Source of the DNA: Bacteroidales bacterium
Lineage (GTDB): Bacteria; Bacteroidota; Bacteroidia; Bacteroidales; UBA12077
Reading direction: 5' to 3'
DNA length: 48,132 nucleotides
Assembly: GCA_030637515.1 (NCBI GenBank)
Contig: DAOWGM010000145.1
Location: 1-48,132, forward strand
Shown: positions 6,962 to 16,620 of the stretch, piece by piece
Position numbering within the stretch: position 1 is the first letter of the stretch
Layout of the letters: each line of letters opens with the position of its first letter
Program-made: the position numbers and the translations under genes
The notes under the pieces: model-generated
Seen by the model: the letters and a program-made list of their open reading frames with translations, nothing else
Database searches by the model: none
Told to the model about the DNA's origin: nothing

Positions 6962-9349
6962 ATGAAATCAAAATTAGTTGCAATTATCATTTTAGTATGT
7001 TTATTAACTAATTCTGCTAAATCGGAAATCATTACACAAACAATTAAAGGTCGTGTTTTTGATATTGAAAATAAGATCCCATTACCAGGAGCAAATATTA
7101 TAGTTGTAAATAGTGATCCTTTAATAGGAACAGTTACTGATAGTGATGGATATTTCCGATTAGAAAATGTATCGGTAGGTCGTGTAAGTATAAAGGTTTC
7201 TTATTTGGGATATCAACCATCTCTTTTGAATAATCTTAATTTGTATAGCGGTAAAGAAATGGTTCTTGAAATTGGTTTGGAAGAACAAGTGATTAAAGGG
7301 GACGAAATTGTTTTTATTTATAAACGTGATAAAACAAAATCCTTAAATACTCTAACTACACTTAGTGCTCGTACTTTTTCCGTTGAAGAAAGTGATAAGT
7401 ACGCAGGTTCTTTAGGCGATGTTTCAAGAATGGCTTCAAATTATGCCGGAGTTCAAGGAACTGATGAATCAACAAATGATATTGTAATTCGAGGAAACTC
7501 ACCGGGTGGCTTATTATGGAGGCTCGAGGGAGTTGATATTCCCAATCCAAATCATTACGGGCAATTTGGTGCAGCTGGCGGACCAATAAGTATGTTAAAT
7601 AATAATGTATTGTCTAATTCTGATTTTATAACGGGAGCATTTCCTGCCGAATATGGGAATGCATTATCGGGAGTGTTTGATTTGAAAATGCGTAATGGTA
7701 ATTATGATAATCATGAGTTTTTATTTCAATTAGGATTTAATGGTTTTGAGTTAGGAGCTGAAGGTCCAATCTCCAAATCAAATAGATCTTCGTATTTAAT
7801 AAACTATCGTTATTCAATGATGTCTCTCATGAAGAAAATTGTTAATTTAGGTACAGGTGTTGGTGTTCCTGAATATCAGGATTTAAATGTGAAATTGAAT
7901 TTCCCTACAAAAAACATGGGTCGTTTTAGCATCTTTGGAATAGGTGGCATTAGTGATATTGAGTTTTTATATAGTGAACAAGATTCTACAAATAAAGAAG
8001 ATGATTATTATAATACACGTAATTGGGAAAACGATTTAGTTAGCAGAGGCAGAGTAGGAGTGCTTGGTTTAAATCATACTTATATAATTAATGAAAGTAC
8101 ATATACAAGGGTAAATTTTGCTTATACATATCAGAATACAACAAATGGAATCGATTCATTAAGTATTATTGATAGATCTCCGGAACCATATATCAGGCAG
8201 AGTTTTACAGAGACAAATTATTATGCATCATTTCTATTAAATAAAAAGTTTAGTTCCAAACATAATTTACAAACGGGGATTGCAGCAAAAAGAATAAATT
8301 TACATCTGATTGATAGTGTTTATGAAGGATCAGATGATAGATTTGTTACCACTAATGATCATGATGGCTATACATATTTATATCAACCATATATTCACTG
8401 GCAATATAAAATGAATAATTTTCTCACTTATAATTTGGGTATACATTATGAATATTTGGCTTTAAATAATAAGTCTTCCTGGGAACCACGAGCAGGAGTA
8501 AAATGGTCGTTTAATAAAAATAAGTCTTTAAGTTTTGCATATGGCTTACATAGTAAAATTCCGTTTATGTTATCGTATAACGAAAAAGTTGAGCTCGATG
8601 ATGGAACGTTTATAAGCCCAAATACCGATTTGGGATTTACTAAGAGTCATCATTTTGTGTTAGGATATGATTGGAATTATAACCAGAATAGCAGATTGAA
8701 AGCTGAGATTTATTACCAAAGTATTTTTGATGTTCCAGTTCAATCAGATACTCCTTCTTCGTTTTCAATGTTAAATAACGGTTCTTTCTCTATTGGGATA
8801 CCTGAATACTTAAAGAATGAAGGAACCGGTTATAATTATGGATTAGAGATAACTCTGGAAAGGTTTTTACATAAAGGATTTTACTATTTATTAGCTTCTT
8901 CAATTTTTGATTCCAAATACGAAGGTAGCGATGGAATTACCCGTAATACTGCATTTAATGGTAATTATATGATTAATGCATTGGCTGGTAAAGAATGGAA
9001 TGTTGGGAAAAACAAGAATAATATAATCGCAATAAATGGAAAGATTTCGGCAGCAGGAGGAAGAAGATATTCACCTGTAGATTTTGATCAATCCAGAATT
9101 AGTTCAGAAACAGTATATATTGACAACGAAGCCTTTTCAAAACAAATGGATGATTACTTTAGAATTGATTTCAGAGTATCATTCAAAAGAAATTGGAAGA
9201 AATTTTCGGAAGAATATGCATTTGATATTAGAAACTTAACAAACAGAAAAAATCCATTGTTTAACAGGTTTGATATTAATACCGGTGAAGAAATTATTAT
9301 CTATCAGGCGGGGTTTTCTCCAATGTTTACTTATAGATTATTATTTTAA
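6962..9349 (+). CDS. TonB-dependent outer-membrane receptor with carboxypeptidase-like N-domain
   Basis: A 795-residue outer-membrane transporter. Residues 1-22 form a signal peptide. Residues about 27-110 are a carboxypeptidase-D regulatory-like domain (IKGRVFD, PLPGANI, TVTDSDGYFRL, VSYLGYQ). A plug follows with NDIVIRGNSPGGLLWRLEGVDIPNPNH (split here into NDIVIRGNSPGG and LLWRLEGVDIPNPNH), and then a long barrel ends in the aromatic FTYRLLF. The substrate is unknown: there is no SusD partner, so a SusCD polysaccharide system is unlikely, and no siderophore or metal genes are near. Regulation by the adjacent LytTR protein is plausible from the operator-like repeats upstream. Confidence 0.92.
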   Translation: MKSKLVAIIILVCLLTNSAKSEIITQTIKGRVFDIENKIPLPGANIIVVNSDPLIGTVTDSDGYFRLENVSVGRVSIKVSYLGYQPSLLNNLNLYSGKEMVLEIGLEEQVIKGDEIVFIYKRDKTKSLNTLTTLSARTFSVEESDKYAGSLGDVSRMASNYAGVQGTDESTNDIVIRGNSPGGLLWRLEGVDIPNPNHYGQFGAAGGPISMLNNNVLSNSDFITGAFPAEYGNALSGVFDLKMRNGNYDNHEFLFQLGFNGFELGAEGPISKSNRSSYLINYRYSMMSLMKKIVNLGTGVGVPEYQDLNVKLNFPTKNMGRFSIFGIGGISDIEFLYSEQDSTNKEDDYYNTRNWENDLVSRGRVGVLGLNHTYIINESTYTRVNFAYTYQNTTNGIDSLSIIDRSPEPYIRQSFTETNYYASFLLNKKFSSKHNLQTGIAAKRINLHLIDSVYEGSDDRFVTTNDHDGYTYLYQPYIHWQYKMNNFLTYNLGIHYEYLALNNKSSWEPRAGVKWSFNKNKSLSFAYGLHSKIPFMLSYNEKVELDDGTFISPNTDLGFTKSHHFVLGYDWNYNQNSRLKAEIYYQSIFDVPVQSDTPSSFSMLNNGSFSIGIPEYLKNEGTGYNYGLEITLERFLHKGFYYLLASSIFDSKYEGSDGITRNTAFNGNYMINALAGKEWNVGKNKNNIIAINGKISAAGGRRYSPVDFDQSRISSETVYIDNEAFSKQMDDYFRIDFRVSFKRNWKKFSEEYAFDIRNLTNRKNPLFNRFDINTGEEIIIYQAGFSPMFTYRLLF

Positions 9350-9432
9350 TTTGAGCTCGATATAATACACCATGTATTTAAAGAGTATTATAAAAGTACA
9401 GTATCGGTTTAAATTAAAAGTAGAAAGATTTT

Positions 9433-9499
9433 AGTATCAAGTATCAAGAGAAAAAATTCTCATATTCTCATTTATTCTTGATACTCAGTACTTGATACT
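9433..9499. repeat. Intergenic inverted repeat built from TTGATACT units
   Basis: The left arm (9433-9449) is two overlapping AGTATCAA-type units and the right arm (9476-9499) is two TTGATACT units, with a 7-nt insertion (CTCAGTA) in the right arm. The arms are about 26 nt apart and could fold into a long hairpin. Only one copy is seen in the window. It lies in the 229-nt gap between the convergent TonB receptor and the histidine kinase, where it could act as a transcript end; there is no clear T-run. Confidence 0.55.
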
Positions 9500-9578
9500 T
9501 TGTATTTGTTGTAAAAAGCAAGAAAATCAAAATTTAGATACGAATAATATATCATTCTAAGGCCGAACTCACGTTATT

Positions 9579-11075
9579 TTAGGAATTAAATTCAGGTTCG
9601 GGTAAAGGGAGTGTAAATGTAAATGTGCTTCCTTTTCCAAGCTCACTTTTTACTGTAATTTCTCCTTTGTTTTTTTTAATAAATTCCTTGCATAAAATAA
9701 GCCCGAGTCCGGTTCCTTTTTCTCGTTCAGTGCCAACAGTTGTATAACTTTCATCAATTTTAAAAAGCTTATCAATATTTTTAGCACTTATCCCTATTCC
9801 ATTATCGGAAACATTTATTTTGCAGAATTTATTTTTTTTATTAGCAGATATTTTTATAAATCCTCCTTGATTAGTATATTTTATAGAATTTGAAATTAAA
9901 TTTCGGATTACAGTTCGTATCATATTTTTATCTGCATAAACTAATAAATCAGAATCAATTTCAGGATAGATCTTAATATTTTTATTAGATGCTGTAGATT
10001 CCAACAAATCAATATTTTCAGTTATTAAATTGTTAATCCTTATTTTTTCAGGGTTAAAATTAAGATTACCTGTTTGTGTTCTTGACCAATCTAATAGGTT
10101 TTCAAGTAGATTGTATGCTAGTTTTGAGCTCTGATGAATTATTTTAATGAAATTTTCAATTTTACTCTTATCATATTTATCAATATTCATCGATAAAAGT
10201 TGAGTAAATCCCATTAAGTCGTTAAAAGGATTTTTTAAATCATGTGCTATGATAGAGAAAAATTTGTCTTTTGTAGCATTTAGCTCTCTTAGTCTTTGTT
10301 CTGATTTAATTAAAGTTTTTTCTGCTTTCAGTTGTAAAGTAATTTCGCTAAATACGCAATGAGTACGATTGAAATTACCATTATTGTCATTTTCAATTTT
10401 TTCACTATAATTTATATGAATTATTGAGCCATCTTTTTTATTGATTTTATAGCGGACATTGTTAATCTCACCTTTTTGTTTAAAAAGGGTGAAATTTTTA
10501 TGAAAGCTTACTTTTTCTTCCTTACTTAAAAAATCAGCAAAATTCTTATTTAAAACCTCTGCTTTTTTGTAACCAGTGGTTTTTTCCCAGGCAGGATTTA
10601 TATCTATTATGTTCCCTTTTACGTCTAATGACTGATATGGGATAGGAGAGTATTCAAAAATTTCTCTGTAATGCTTTTCCTGAGTTGATAATTGTTGATG
10701 ATGGTTTTCTTTCTCCGTTATATTTATTGCAATACATCTTAAACCAGTTACTTTATTATCGTTTACTATATGACTGTTATATATTTCCAGGACAATTTTT
10801 TCACCAGTTTTAGTGTAAACTCCATAACAGTTCCCTGAAGTATGAATTCCCGATATGTTTTTAGTAAGACTTTCTTTAATTCTGGTATAGTCTTGGGGAA
10901 CAACAAATTTCTTAAGATTTATTTTATTGTTTAATAATTCATCTTTGCTATAACCTAATATTTTACTGCAAGCCTGATTTACAAAGAGAACATTTAAATC
11001 TTTGTCAACTTCGAAAATAATTTCGGGTAGAAGATCCAAAAATTCAGTAAGGTGACTATTAAGGTTGTGTTCCAT
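9579..11075 (-). CDS. PAS-PAS sensor histidine kinase
   Basis: A 498-residue soluble hybrid-free kinase. PAS domains lie at about residues 10-125 and 130-250 (the second has the typical NPAWEKTTGY). A HisKA dimerisation domain follows with the phosphoacceptor His278 in FFSIIAHDLKNPF, and then a HATPase domain with the N-box (RNLISNSIKY), G1 (SDNGIGI) and G2 (KGTGLGLILCKEF). No membrane segments, so it senses an internal signal. No response regulator is adjacent, making it an orphan kinase. It is on the same strand as tilS, 158 nt downstream of it, and probably has its own promoter in that gap. Confidence 0.92.
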   Translation of the reverse strand: MEHNLNSHLTEFLDLLPEIIFEVDKDLNVLFVNQACSKILGYSKDELLNNKINLKKFVVPQDYTRIKESLTKNISGIHTSGNCYGVYTKTGEKIVLEIYNSHIVNDNKVTGLRCIAINITEKENHHQQLSTQEKHYREIFEYSPIPYQSLDVKGNIIDINPAWEKTTGYKKAEVLNKNFADFLSKEEKVSFHKNFTLFKQKGEINNVRYKINKKDGSIIHINYSEKIENDNNGNFNRTHCVFSEITLQLKAEKTLIKSEQRLRELNATKDKFFSIIAHDLKNPFNDLMGFTQLLSMNIDKYDKSKIENFIKIIHQSSKLAYNLLENLLDWSRTQTGNLNFNPEKIRINNLITENIDLLESTASNKNIKIYPEIDSDLLVYADKNMIRTVIRNLISNSIKYTNQGGFIKISANKKNKFCKINVSDNGIGISAKNIDKLFKIDESYTTVGTEREKGTGLGLILCKEFIKKNKGEITVKSELGKGSTFTFTLPLPEPEFNS

Positions 11076-11233
11076 TTAGGCTTTATTTTTTTAATAAACG
11101 TTTTTTAACAAAAAAGAGTTTCTATAAAACAGATAATTTCTTTATTATTTTTTTAATCAAACTAAAATAATGTAAAATAAGTATTTTTTAGAAAATAATT
11201 CTTGAATATTTGGTTGTAACATTAAAATTATGA

Positions 11234-12556
11234 TTAGATTAAATCTATTTGTAAGATTTTTTTTGTTTTATCAGATACTTTAAAACGCTCATCTATTCTA
11301 TAACCTATAATCCAAATTATTTTATTTCCACTTTCAAGAATCCATATGTTTTCCTTTTCAGATATTGAGAATTTGTTGTCAATAAAAAAGTCACTCAATT
11401 TCTTGAGATTGTGCATTCCTAATGGCATAAAGTAATCCCCTTTTTTCCATTTTCGAATGGTTAATGGAAATTCAATTAGGTCTGAATCGAAAGAACCTTT
11501 ATTTATGTTTCTTGAAAACTCAAAATTATCGGTTCTGTTTAATTCTGCGAGCTTTAAATTAAGAGGGTGCTCAATTATTTCATCTATATTATTAATTACA
11601 AAAGACCTTTTATTAATTAACGAAATCTCTTCAATTATAAGCTTTGTTCTGTCTTTTATTAATCTGTGTGTTAATGAAATGAATTTTTTGCCTGAAATTC
11701 CATCAAAAGAATTAATTATATCAGAAATTTGAGTTTGTGAAAAACCAAACGGTAGTAGGAATTCATGCATGTAGGTTGTAATCGGATTTAGTAGTTTTAA
11801 TTGTTCAATATCAAGAATAATTTGTTGATTATTTTGTTTAAATATTTCCTCTTTTTTAGATTCGATATTTTCGATATAAACTGTTTCGGATTCTTTTAAC
11901 CTCAAAATATTTTCGGTCATGGTTTCTTTAAAACCTGAATTTAATTTTTCAAATAATGGAATAATTTCATGTCTGAGTAAGTTTCTGCTATACTTAACTG
12001 ATATATTAGAAGAATCTTCACGAAACTCTAAGCTATTTTCAGTCATATATTGTATTATTTCATTTCTAAAAGCAAATAAAAGAGGTCTGATAATTTTCCC
12101 ATTTATTGGCTTTATTCCTGAGAGTCCTTTTAGACCACATCCTCTTGTTAGATTAATCAAAAAAGTTTCAATAACATCATCTTTATTATGCGCTATAGCA
12201 ATATAATTATAATCATATTTTACTCTTATTTCTTCAAACCAATCGTAGCGCAAATCACGTGCTGCCATTTGAATTGAAATACCTTCTTTTTTGGCTATTT
12301 CAGCAGTGTTAAACTTTACTTTAAAAAGAGGAATGTCAAATTCTTCGGCAAGATTTTGAACAAATACCTCATCCTGATCAGATTCTTCGTCTCTTAAACC
12401 AAAATTACAATGAGCAATAGCAATAGAATAACCTGCTTTACGAAATAGGTGAAACATACATACAGAGTCAATTCCTCCACTAACTGCAAGTAGAATCCTG
12501 TTATTATTCTGGCATATATTTTCTTGATCGATAAATGATTGTAAATCCGACAGCAT
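11234..12556 (-). CDS. tilS: tRNA(Ile)-lysidine synthase
   Basis: Cytosolic enzyme that converts C34 of the CAU-anticodon isoleucine tRNA to lysidine using ATP and lysine, so that it reads AUA. The PP-loop AVSGGIDS is at residues 24-31. The other TilS landmarks follow: AHCNFGLRDEES, AARDLRYDWF, AHNKDDVIETFLINLTRG, and PLLF then FREDSSN. The C-terminal third has the substrate-binding extension (RKWKKGDYFMPLGM and KKLSDFFIDNK). At 440 residues the length is normal. Its start lies 5 nt after the pabB stop, so the two are co-transcribed. Confidence 0.96.
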   Translation of the reverse strand: MLSDLQSFIDQENICQNNNRILLAVSGGIDSVCMFHLFRKAGYSIAIAHCNFGLRDEESDQDEVFVQNLAEEFDIPLFKVKFNTAEIAKKEGISIQMAARDLRYDWFEEIRVKYDYNYIAIAHNKDDVIETFLINLTRGCGLKGLSGIKPINGKIIRPLLFAFRNEIIQYMTENSLEFREDSSNISVKYSRNLLRHEIIPLFEKLNSGFKETMTENILRLKESETVYIENIESKKEEIFKQNNQQIILDIEQLKLLNPITTYMHEFLLPFGFSQTQISDIINSFDGISGKKFISLTHRLIKDRTKLIIEEISLINKRSFVINNIDEIIEHPLNLKLAELNRTDNFEFSRNINKGSFDSDLIEFPLTIRKWKKGDYFMPLGMHNLKKLSDFFIDNKFSISEKENIWILESGNKIIWIIGYRIDERFKVSDKTKKILQIDLI

Positions 12557-12561
12557 GTTTC

Positions 12562-13863
12562 TTATTTTAATACTTCAATCATTGCTTTTGCTTTTACCAT
12601 GCATTCATCATATTCAGATTCTGCATTAGCAAGACTTGTTATTGCTCCTCCAACGGTAAAAGATACATAATTTTTGTCATCATTGTATAAAATACTTCTT
12701 ATTACAACATTAAAATCAAAGTTTTTTTCCGGTGATATAAATCCAACAGCCCCTGAATAAAGTCCTCGTTTTGATCTTTCATATTTCTCTATCAGTTTCA
12801 TTGCTCTAATTTTTGGAGCACCGGTCATGGAACCCATAGGAAATGCATTTTTTATAACTTCAATAATATCAGTATTGTCTTTTATTTCAGAAGTTACAGT
12901 TGAAATCATTTGATGCACTTGTGTAAAACTATAAATGCCATAGAGTTCCTCTACTTTAACCGAACCTTTATTTGCTGTTTTTGATAAATCATTTCTCACA
13001 AGATCAACAATCATTACGTTCTCTGCTTTTTCCTTTGGGTCGTTTAATAACTTTTCCTTTAATTGTTTATCTTCATTTTCGTTTAAACTTCTTTTAATAG
13101 TCCCTTTTATGGGCTGAGAAATAATTTTGTTTTTTTCTTTCTTCAGAAATCTTTCCGGACTAGCCGAAAGCAAGTACTTATCATCTACTTTATAAAAACA
13201 TGAAAAAGGAGTAGGAGATACATTTTTTAATCGTAAATATGTTCTTATTGGATCTATCTTTGACTTGCTGAAAAATTCTTGGCAGAAATTGATCTCATAA
13301 ATATCGCCTATCTGAATGTGATGCTTAAGATTGTTTACTGTTTCGATATAATCTTCTGCAGAAAACCTTTGTGTTAATTTTACAGATGTATGTTTTTCCT
13401 TATAATCAGGTATTTTTATTTCTAAAATTGAAGCAATATATTTATTAATTTCATCTTCAGAATATTGATTGTTAAAATAGATTACTGAAATATCCTCTTT
13501 TTTGCAAGTAATTACAATTTCCGGGATAAAGAAATGAAGTTTAGGGAAGAATAAATTATCTGGGTTTTTAGACTCCAAATCCTCAAGTTCATTTTTCAGA
13601 TCGTAAGTAAGATAACCAAAAAACCAATCATTGTTTTGTTTATTAAAGTCAGATAATGATTCAAAAGACTCTGTATTGATTTCTTTAACAGAACCAATTC
13701 CTGCCAGAAAATCAAATTCATAATATGTATAATTGGAAATTTTTTCTTGAGTATAGTTGTTGCTATCGAGAAGAACAAAACTTTTATATTTTTTGCCTGC
13801 GATTAATAGTTTTGATTTAAACTCTTCAATATTGGTGATTTTTATATCCAGTTTCTTCCGCAT
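12562..13863 (-). CDS. pabB: Aminodeoxychorismate synthase component I
   Basis: Chorismate-utilising enzyme of folate (p-aminobenzoate) synthesis, 433 residues. The C-terminal catalytic part has GDIYEINFCQEF, SPERFL, PIKGT (250-254), VDLVRNDL and FPMGSMTGAPK. Lys253 within PIKGT is the residue that marks PabB; anthranilate synthases have Ala there. The N-terminal 160 residues are the less conserved chorismate-family N-domain. No glutamine amidotransferase (PabA) or lyase (PabC) gene is in the window. The start codon lies just beyond the terminator of the peroxiredoxin gene and pabB runs into tilS. Confidence 0.9.
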   Translation of the reverse strand: MRKKLDIKITNIEEFKSKLLIAGKKYKSFVLLDSNNYTQEKISNYTYYEFDFLAGIGSVKEINTESFESLSDFNKQNNDWFFGYLTYDLKNELEDLESKNPDNLFFPKLHFFIPEIVITCKKEDISVIYFNNQYSEDEINKYIASILEIKIPDYKEKHTSVKLTQRFSAEDYIETVNNLKHHIQIGDIYEINFCQEFFSKSKIDPIRTYLRLKNVSPTPFSCFYKVDDKYLLSASPERFLKKEKNKIISQPIKGTIKRSLNENEDKQLKEKLLNDPKEKAENVMIVDLVRNDLSKTANKGSVKVEELYGIYSFTQVHQMISTVTSEIKDNTDIIEVIKNAFPMGSMTGAPKIRAMKLIEKYERSKRGLYSGAVGFISPEKNFDFNVVIRSILYNDDKNYVSFTVGGAITSLANAESEYDECMVKAKAMIEVLK

Positions 13864-13871
13864 GAAACAAA

Positions 13872-13904
13872 AATAAAAAAAGCATTTCAGATTGAAATGC
13901 TTTT
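13872..13904 (-). terminator. Rho-independent terminator after the peroxiredoxin gene
   Basis: A perfect 12-bp stem AAAAGCATTTCA / TGAAATGCTTTT with a 3-nt loop, followed on the minus strand by a T-rich tract. It lies between the peroxiredoxin stop and the pabB start, so pabB needs its own promoter or read-through. Confidence 0.85.
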
Positions 13905-13920
13905 ATAAGAATACTATTAA

Positions 13921-14553
13921 TTATTTTTTGCTTAAAAAGTTGGAAATTCCTTCCTGAGTTGGTTTTAGCGCTTTGTCACCTTTTTTCCAATTGGCAGGAC
14001 AAACTTCACCATTCTCTTCAAAGAATTGTAAAGCATCTATCATACGTAAAGCTTCATCAACGCTTCTACCTAAAGGCATATCATTAACAACCTGATGACG
14101 AACTGTACCTTCTTTGTCAAGTAGAAATAAACCTCTGTATGATTGAGGAATGCCATTAAAAACACTTTCTCCATCATCATTATAATCATATTGACCTGCA
14201 AGAACATCGTAGTTTTCTGAAATAGTTTTAGCTAAATCAGCTACAAGAGGATATTTTACTCCTTTTATTCCACCTTCTTTTAATTCTGTTTGTAACCATT
14301 TCCAATGAGAAAATGCTGAATCAACAGAACAACCTACAACAGCAACATTTCTTTCTTCAAAATCTTTTATTCTTTCCTGAAAAGCAAGTAGCTCAGTCGG
14401 GCAAACAAAAGTAAAGTCGGCTGGGTAAAAAAAGAATAATACATGCTTTTTACCTAGATATTGTTCTAAAGAGAAGTTTTCAACTATTTGGTTTCCATTT
14501 GTAACTGCATCTGTATTAAATGCTGGTGCTTTTTTTCCTACTAATACTGACAT
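13921..14553 (-). CDS. 2-Cys peroxiredoxin (AhpC/Prx1 type)
   Basis: Cytosolic thiol peroxidase, 210 residues. Peroxidatic Cys51 sits in FTFVCPTE and resolving Cys185 in EVCPANW, both with normal spacing for typical dimeric 2-Cys Prx. The active-site environment (YPADFTFVCP, and the WKW segment of SHWKWL) is complete. GIPQSYRGLFLLD resembles the GGLG-side loop but lacks a clear GGLG motif, so sensitivity to overoxidation cannot be inferred. No AhpF gene is adjacent, so the reductant may be thioredoxin. It has its own terminator downstream. Confidence 0.95.
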   Translation of the reverse strand: MSVLVGKKAPAFNTDAVTNGNQIVENFSLEQYLGKKHVLFFFYPADFTFVCPTELLAFQERIKDFEERNVAVVGCSVDSAFSHWKWLQTELKEGGIKGVKYPLVADLAKTISENYDVLAGQYDYNDDGESVFNGIPQSYRGLFLLDKEGTVRHQVVNDMPLGRSVDEALRMIDALQFFEENGEVCPANWKKGDKALKPTQEGISNFLSKK

Positions 14554-14649
14554 AAATATTTTTTTAGGTTATTATTTGTTTACTTTTTAAATCGTAAACA
14601 GCTTATTAAAGCCTTTGTTCAATTAATATGGCTTTATTTTAGACTAAAA

Positions 14650-16557
14650 TTAATCGTAACCTACAATAGTAGGAGCAGCAGGATTAAGATTGATGGGTTT
14701 CTGAGAATTTTCACCTGAAATAAGGTAGTAGAACTGCTCAGCATCAGCAGGGAAATTGGGGTAAAAAGCAAATTTTACCTGAAAAGTCTTAAATACTAAG
14801 TTTTCATTTCTAACTCTAAATCCAATGCCTATTCCTGAGTATAATGAATTCCGGAATACAAATTTATTTTCAGGACCAATCATTCCTATATTAGCAAACC
14901 CGAAAAAGAGAAATCTGAAATTATAAATAAATAAATTTGAAAAAGCTACTAACTCTGAGTGGAATGAAACTTTTTGAATACCATATGTTTCATCAGAAGA
15001 GAGACCCCATATGTTATTTGTGTTCAGATAGATTTTCTCGTCGTAAAAACGATTAATGCCTCTGGTATAATCTAAAGTGAGGAATTCGCGCAGTTTTAAA
15101 CGATTAAAGTAATGCAGATTACTAATAGCTTGTCCATATACTTTAACAACACCTTGTTCGATTTTATTTTCGTAATAAAAACCGCCAACTTCAGCATTTA
15201 AATTAAGGTAACCAATCTTTGAGAAATAACTGCTTCTATAAAATTTAAAACCAATATATGGTCTTTTAAAGAATTCATCTTTTTCAAGACCTATATTTAG
15301 TTGAATTAAGCATCCTACAGGAATATCTTCAGTCTTTCCAAATCCGTATATTAAATTAGATTTAAAATATTTTTGTCTTGAATAACCAATGCTCGCCATA
15401 AGTAACTGGTTGTCATGGTATTGAAAATTATATCTTTCGCTAATAAAAGGCCCTTTATAAAAAGTATTATTAAGATATCTAAGTCCAAGAATAAATCTTG
15501 TTCTGTTTTTGAAATTTATATTTTTTGAATTTAAGAGAAAAGCATAACTCAACCAGAAATCCTGAGTTGCGTAGTTCAATCTCACGTTACTTAAAATAGT
15601 GTCTATTTTTCTAATATCTGATAAAGTAGAAGTTTGATAAATCTTAATACTCCCAGCCCATCTGGAATTGTATGTCAGGTAATTTCTGCGTAAAACAAAA
15701 CCATATTTCTCTGTGTCAAAGGCTTTAAAATATTGAATATTTGACTTTATAAAAGTACCTCCAATATTTTCAGTACTGTGATTAAATTCAAAACCTGTTG
15801 GTGGGTTTTTTGTGGAATTAATATAAAGAGTTCCTTGTAGTTTGTGCCCGATACCAGCAAGATTATTTTCATAAATATCAATATAACCCGATTCAAGATT
15901 TAATAGATCGAGGTTAAAACCGGTTGAGAAAACATCCCTTGTAACAATTAATACATCAACATACTCAGGCATTTCAGGAATTTCTGCGATTTGTATTGAA
16001 GCGTCTTTTATATAATCCAGATTACGCAATAAACGTTCATTATCAACCAATAGCAAAGGATCAATTGTATCGCCTGCGCTAAAAAATAAGTTATTTCTTA
16101 TTTTATATTTTCTGGTATTAATATGTGTTTTATTCCCAAAATTATGGATTGATTGTAAGACAGTTTTGGATGAATCATTTAATTCAGGACCAAAAACGTC
16201 AATTTTTACTATTTCAATATTTCTAATTATTTTTCCTGAGTAAAGTCTGTAATACTCTTCATTTCTGATATCCTCTATTGCAATAAATTTTCCTTTAGCA
16301 GGTTCTCTGACTAATAATAAGTTTAAAGCTGTTTTTGTGATCTTATGTTTTGAAGCTCTATTAATTAAAGAATCGTAAAAACTGTCAGATTTTAACTGAT
16401 TGTTTATATAGAGACTATCATTCTGAAAAGAATTTGGATTATTCCATTCAATGGTATCTTGTAAAAGATTATTGTTTCCGGTTTGAGCTAATAATGAGAA
16501 TGGAATTATTACTAATAATAATTGAAGAAGACAATATATATAATTCCTTTTTATCAT
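14650..16557 (-). CDS. Predicted outer-membrane protein with POTRA-like and beta-barrel regions
   Basis: A 635-residue secreted protein with a signal peptide (cleavage near LLAQTG, residue 25). Residues about 100-210 look POTRA-like: IRNIEIVKIDVFGPEL, then KIRNNLFFSAGDTIDPLLLVDNERLLRNL, then DASIQIAEIPEMPEYVDVLIVTRD, given here as short segments of that stretch. The rest is a run of alternating hydrophobic/aromatic beta strands ending in a Tyr/Phe-rich region, as in Omp85-like barrels. It is too divergent to call BamA or TamA. Its start lies 63 nt past the M49 gene stop, with a terminator between them. Confidence 0.65.
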   Translation of the reverse strand: MIKRNYIYCLLQLLLVIIPFSLLAQTGNNNLLQDTIEWNNPNSFQNDSLYINNQLKSDSFYDSLINRASKHKITKTALNLLLVREPAKGKFIAIEDIRNEEYYRLYSGKIIRNIEIVKIDVFGPELNDSSKTVLQSIHNFGNKTHINTRKYKIRNNLFFSAGDTIDPLLLVDNERLLRNLDYIKDASIQIAEIPEMPEYVDVLIVTRDVFSTGFNLDLLNLESGYIDIYENNLAGIGHKLQGTLYINSTKNPPTGFEFNHSTENIGGTFIKSNIQYFKAFDTEKYGFVLRRNYLTYNSRWAGSIKIYQTSTLSDIRKIDTILSNVRLNYATQDFWLSYAFLLNSKNINFKNRTRFILGLRYLNNTFYKGPFISERYNFQYHDNQLLMASIGYSRQKYFKSNLIYGFGKTEDIPVGCLIQLNIGLEKDEFFKRPYIGFKFYRSSYFSKIGYLNLNAEVGGFYYENKIEQGVVKVYGQAISNLHYFNRLKLREFLTLDYTRGINRFYDEKIYLNTNNIWGLSSDETYGIQKVSFHSELVAFSNLFIYNFRFLFFGFANIGMIGPENKFVFRNSLYSGIGIGFRVRNENLVFKTFQVKFAFYPNFPADAEQFYYLISGENSQKPINLNPAAPTIVGYD

Positions 16558-16570
16558 TCTAAAATGAGAA

Positions 16571-16605
16571 ACAAAAGGTTCAATATGTTTTATTGAACCT
16601 TTTGT
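16571..16605 (-). terminator. Rho-independent terminator after the M49-like gene
   Basis: A perfect 15-bp stem ACAAAAGGTTCAATA / TATTGAACCTTTTGT with a 5-nt loop. The T-rich part lies inside the right arm and just after it. It sits directly upstream of the outer-membrane protein gene on the same strand. Confidence 0.8.
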
Positions 16606-16620
16606 TAAATTTAATATTCA

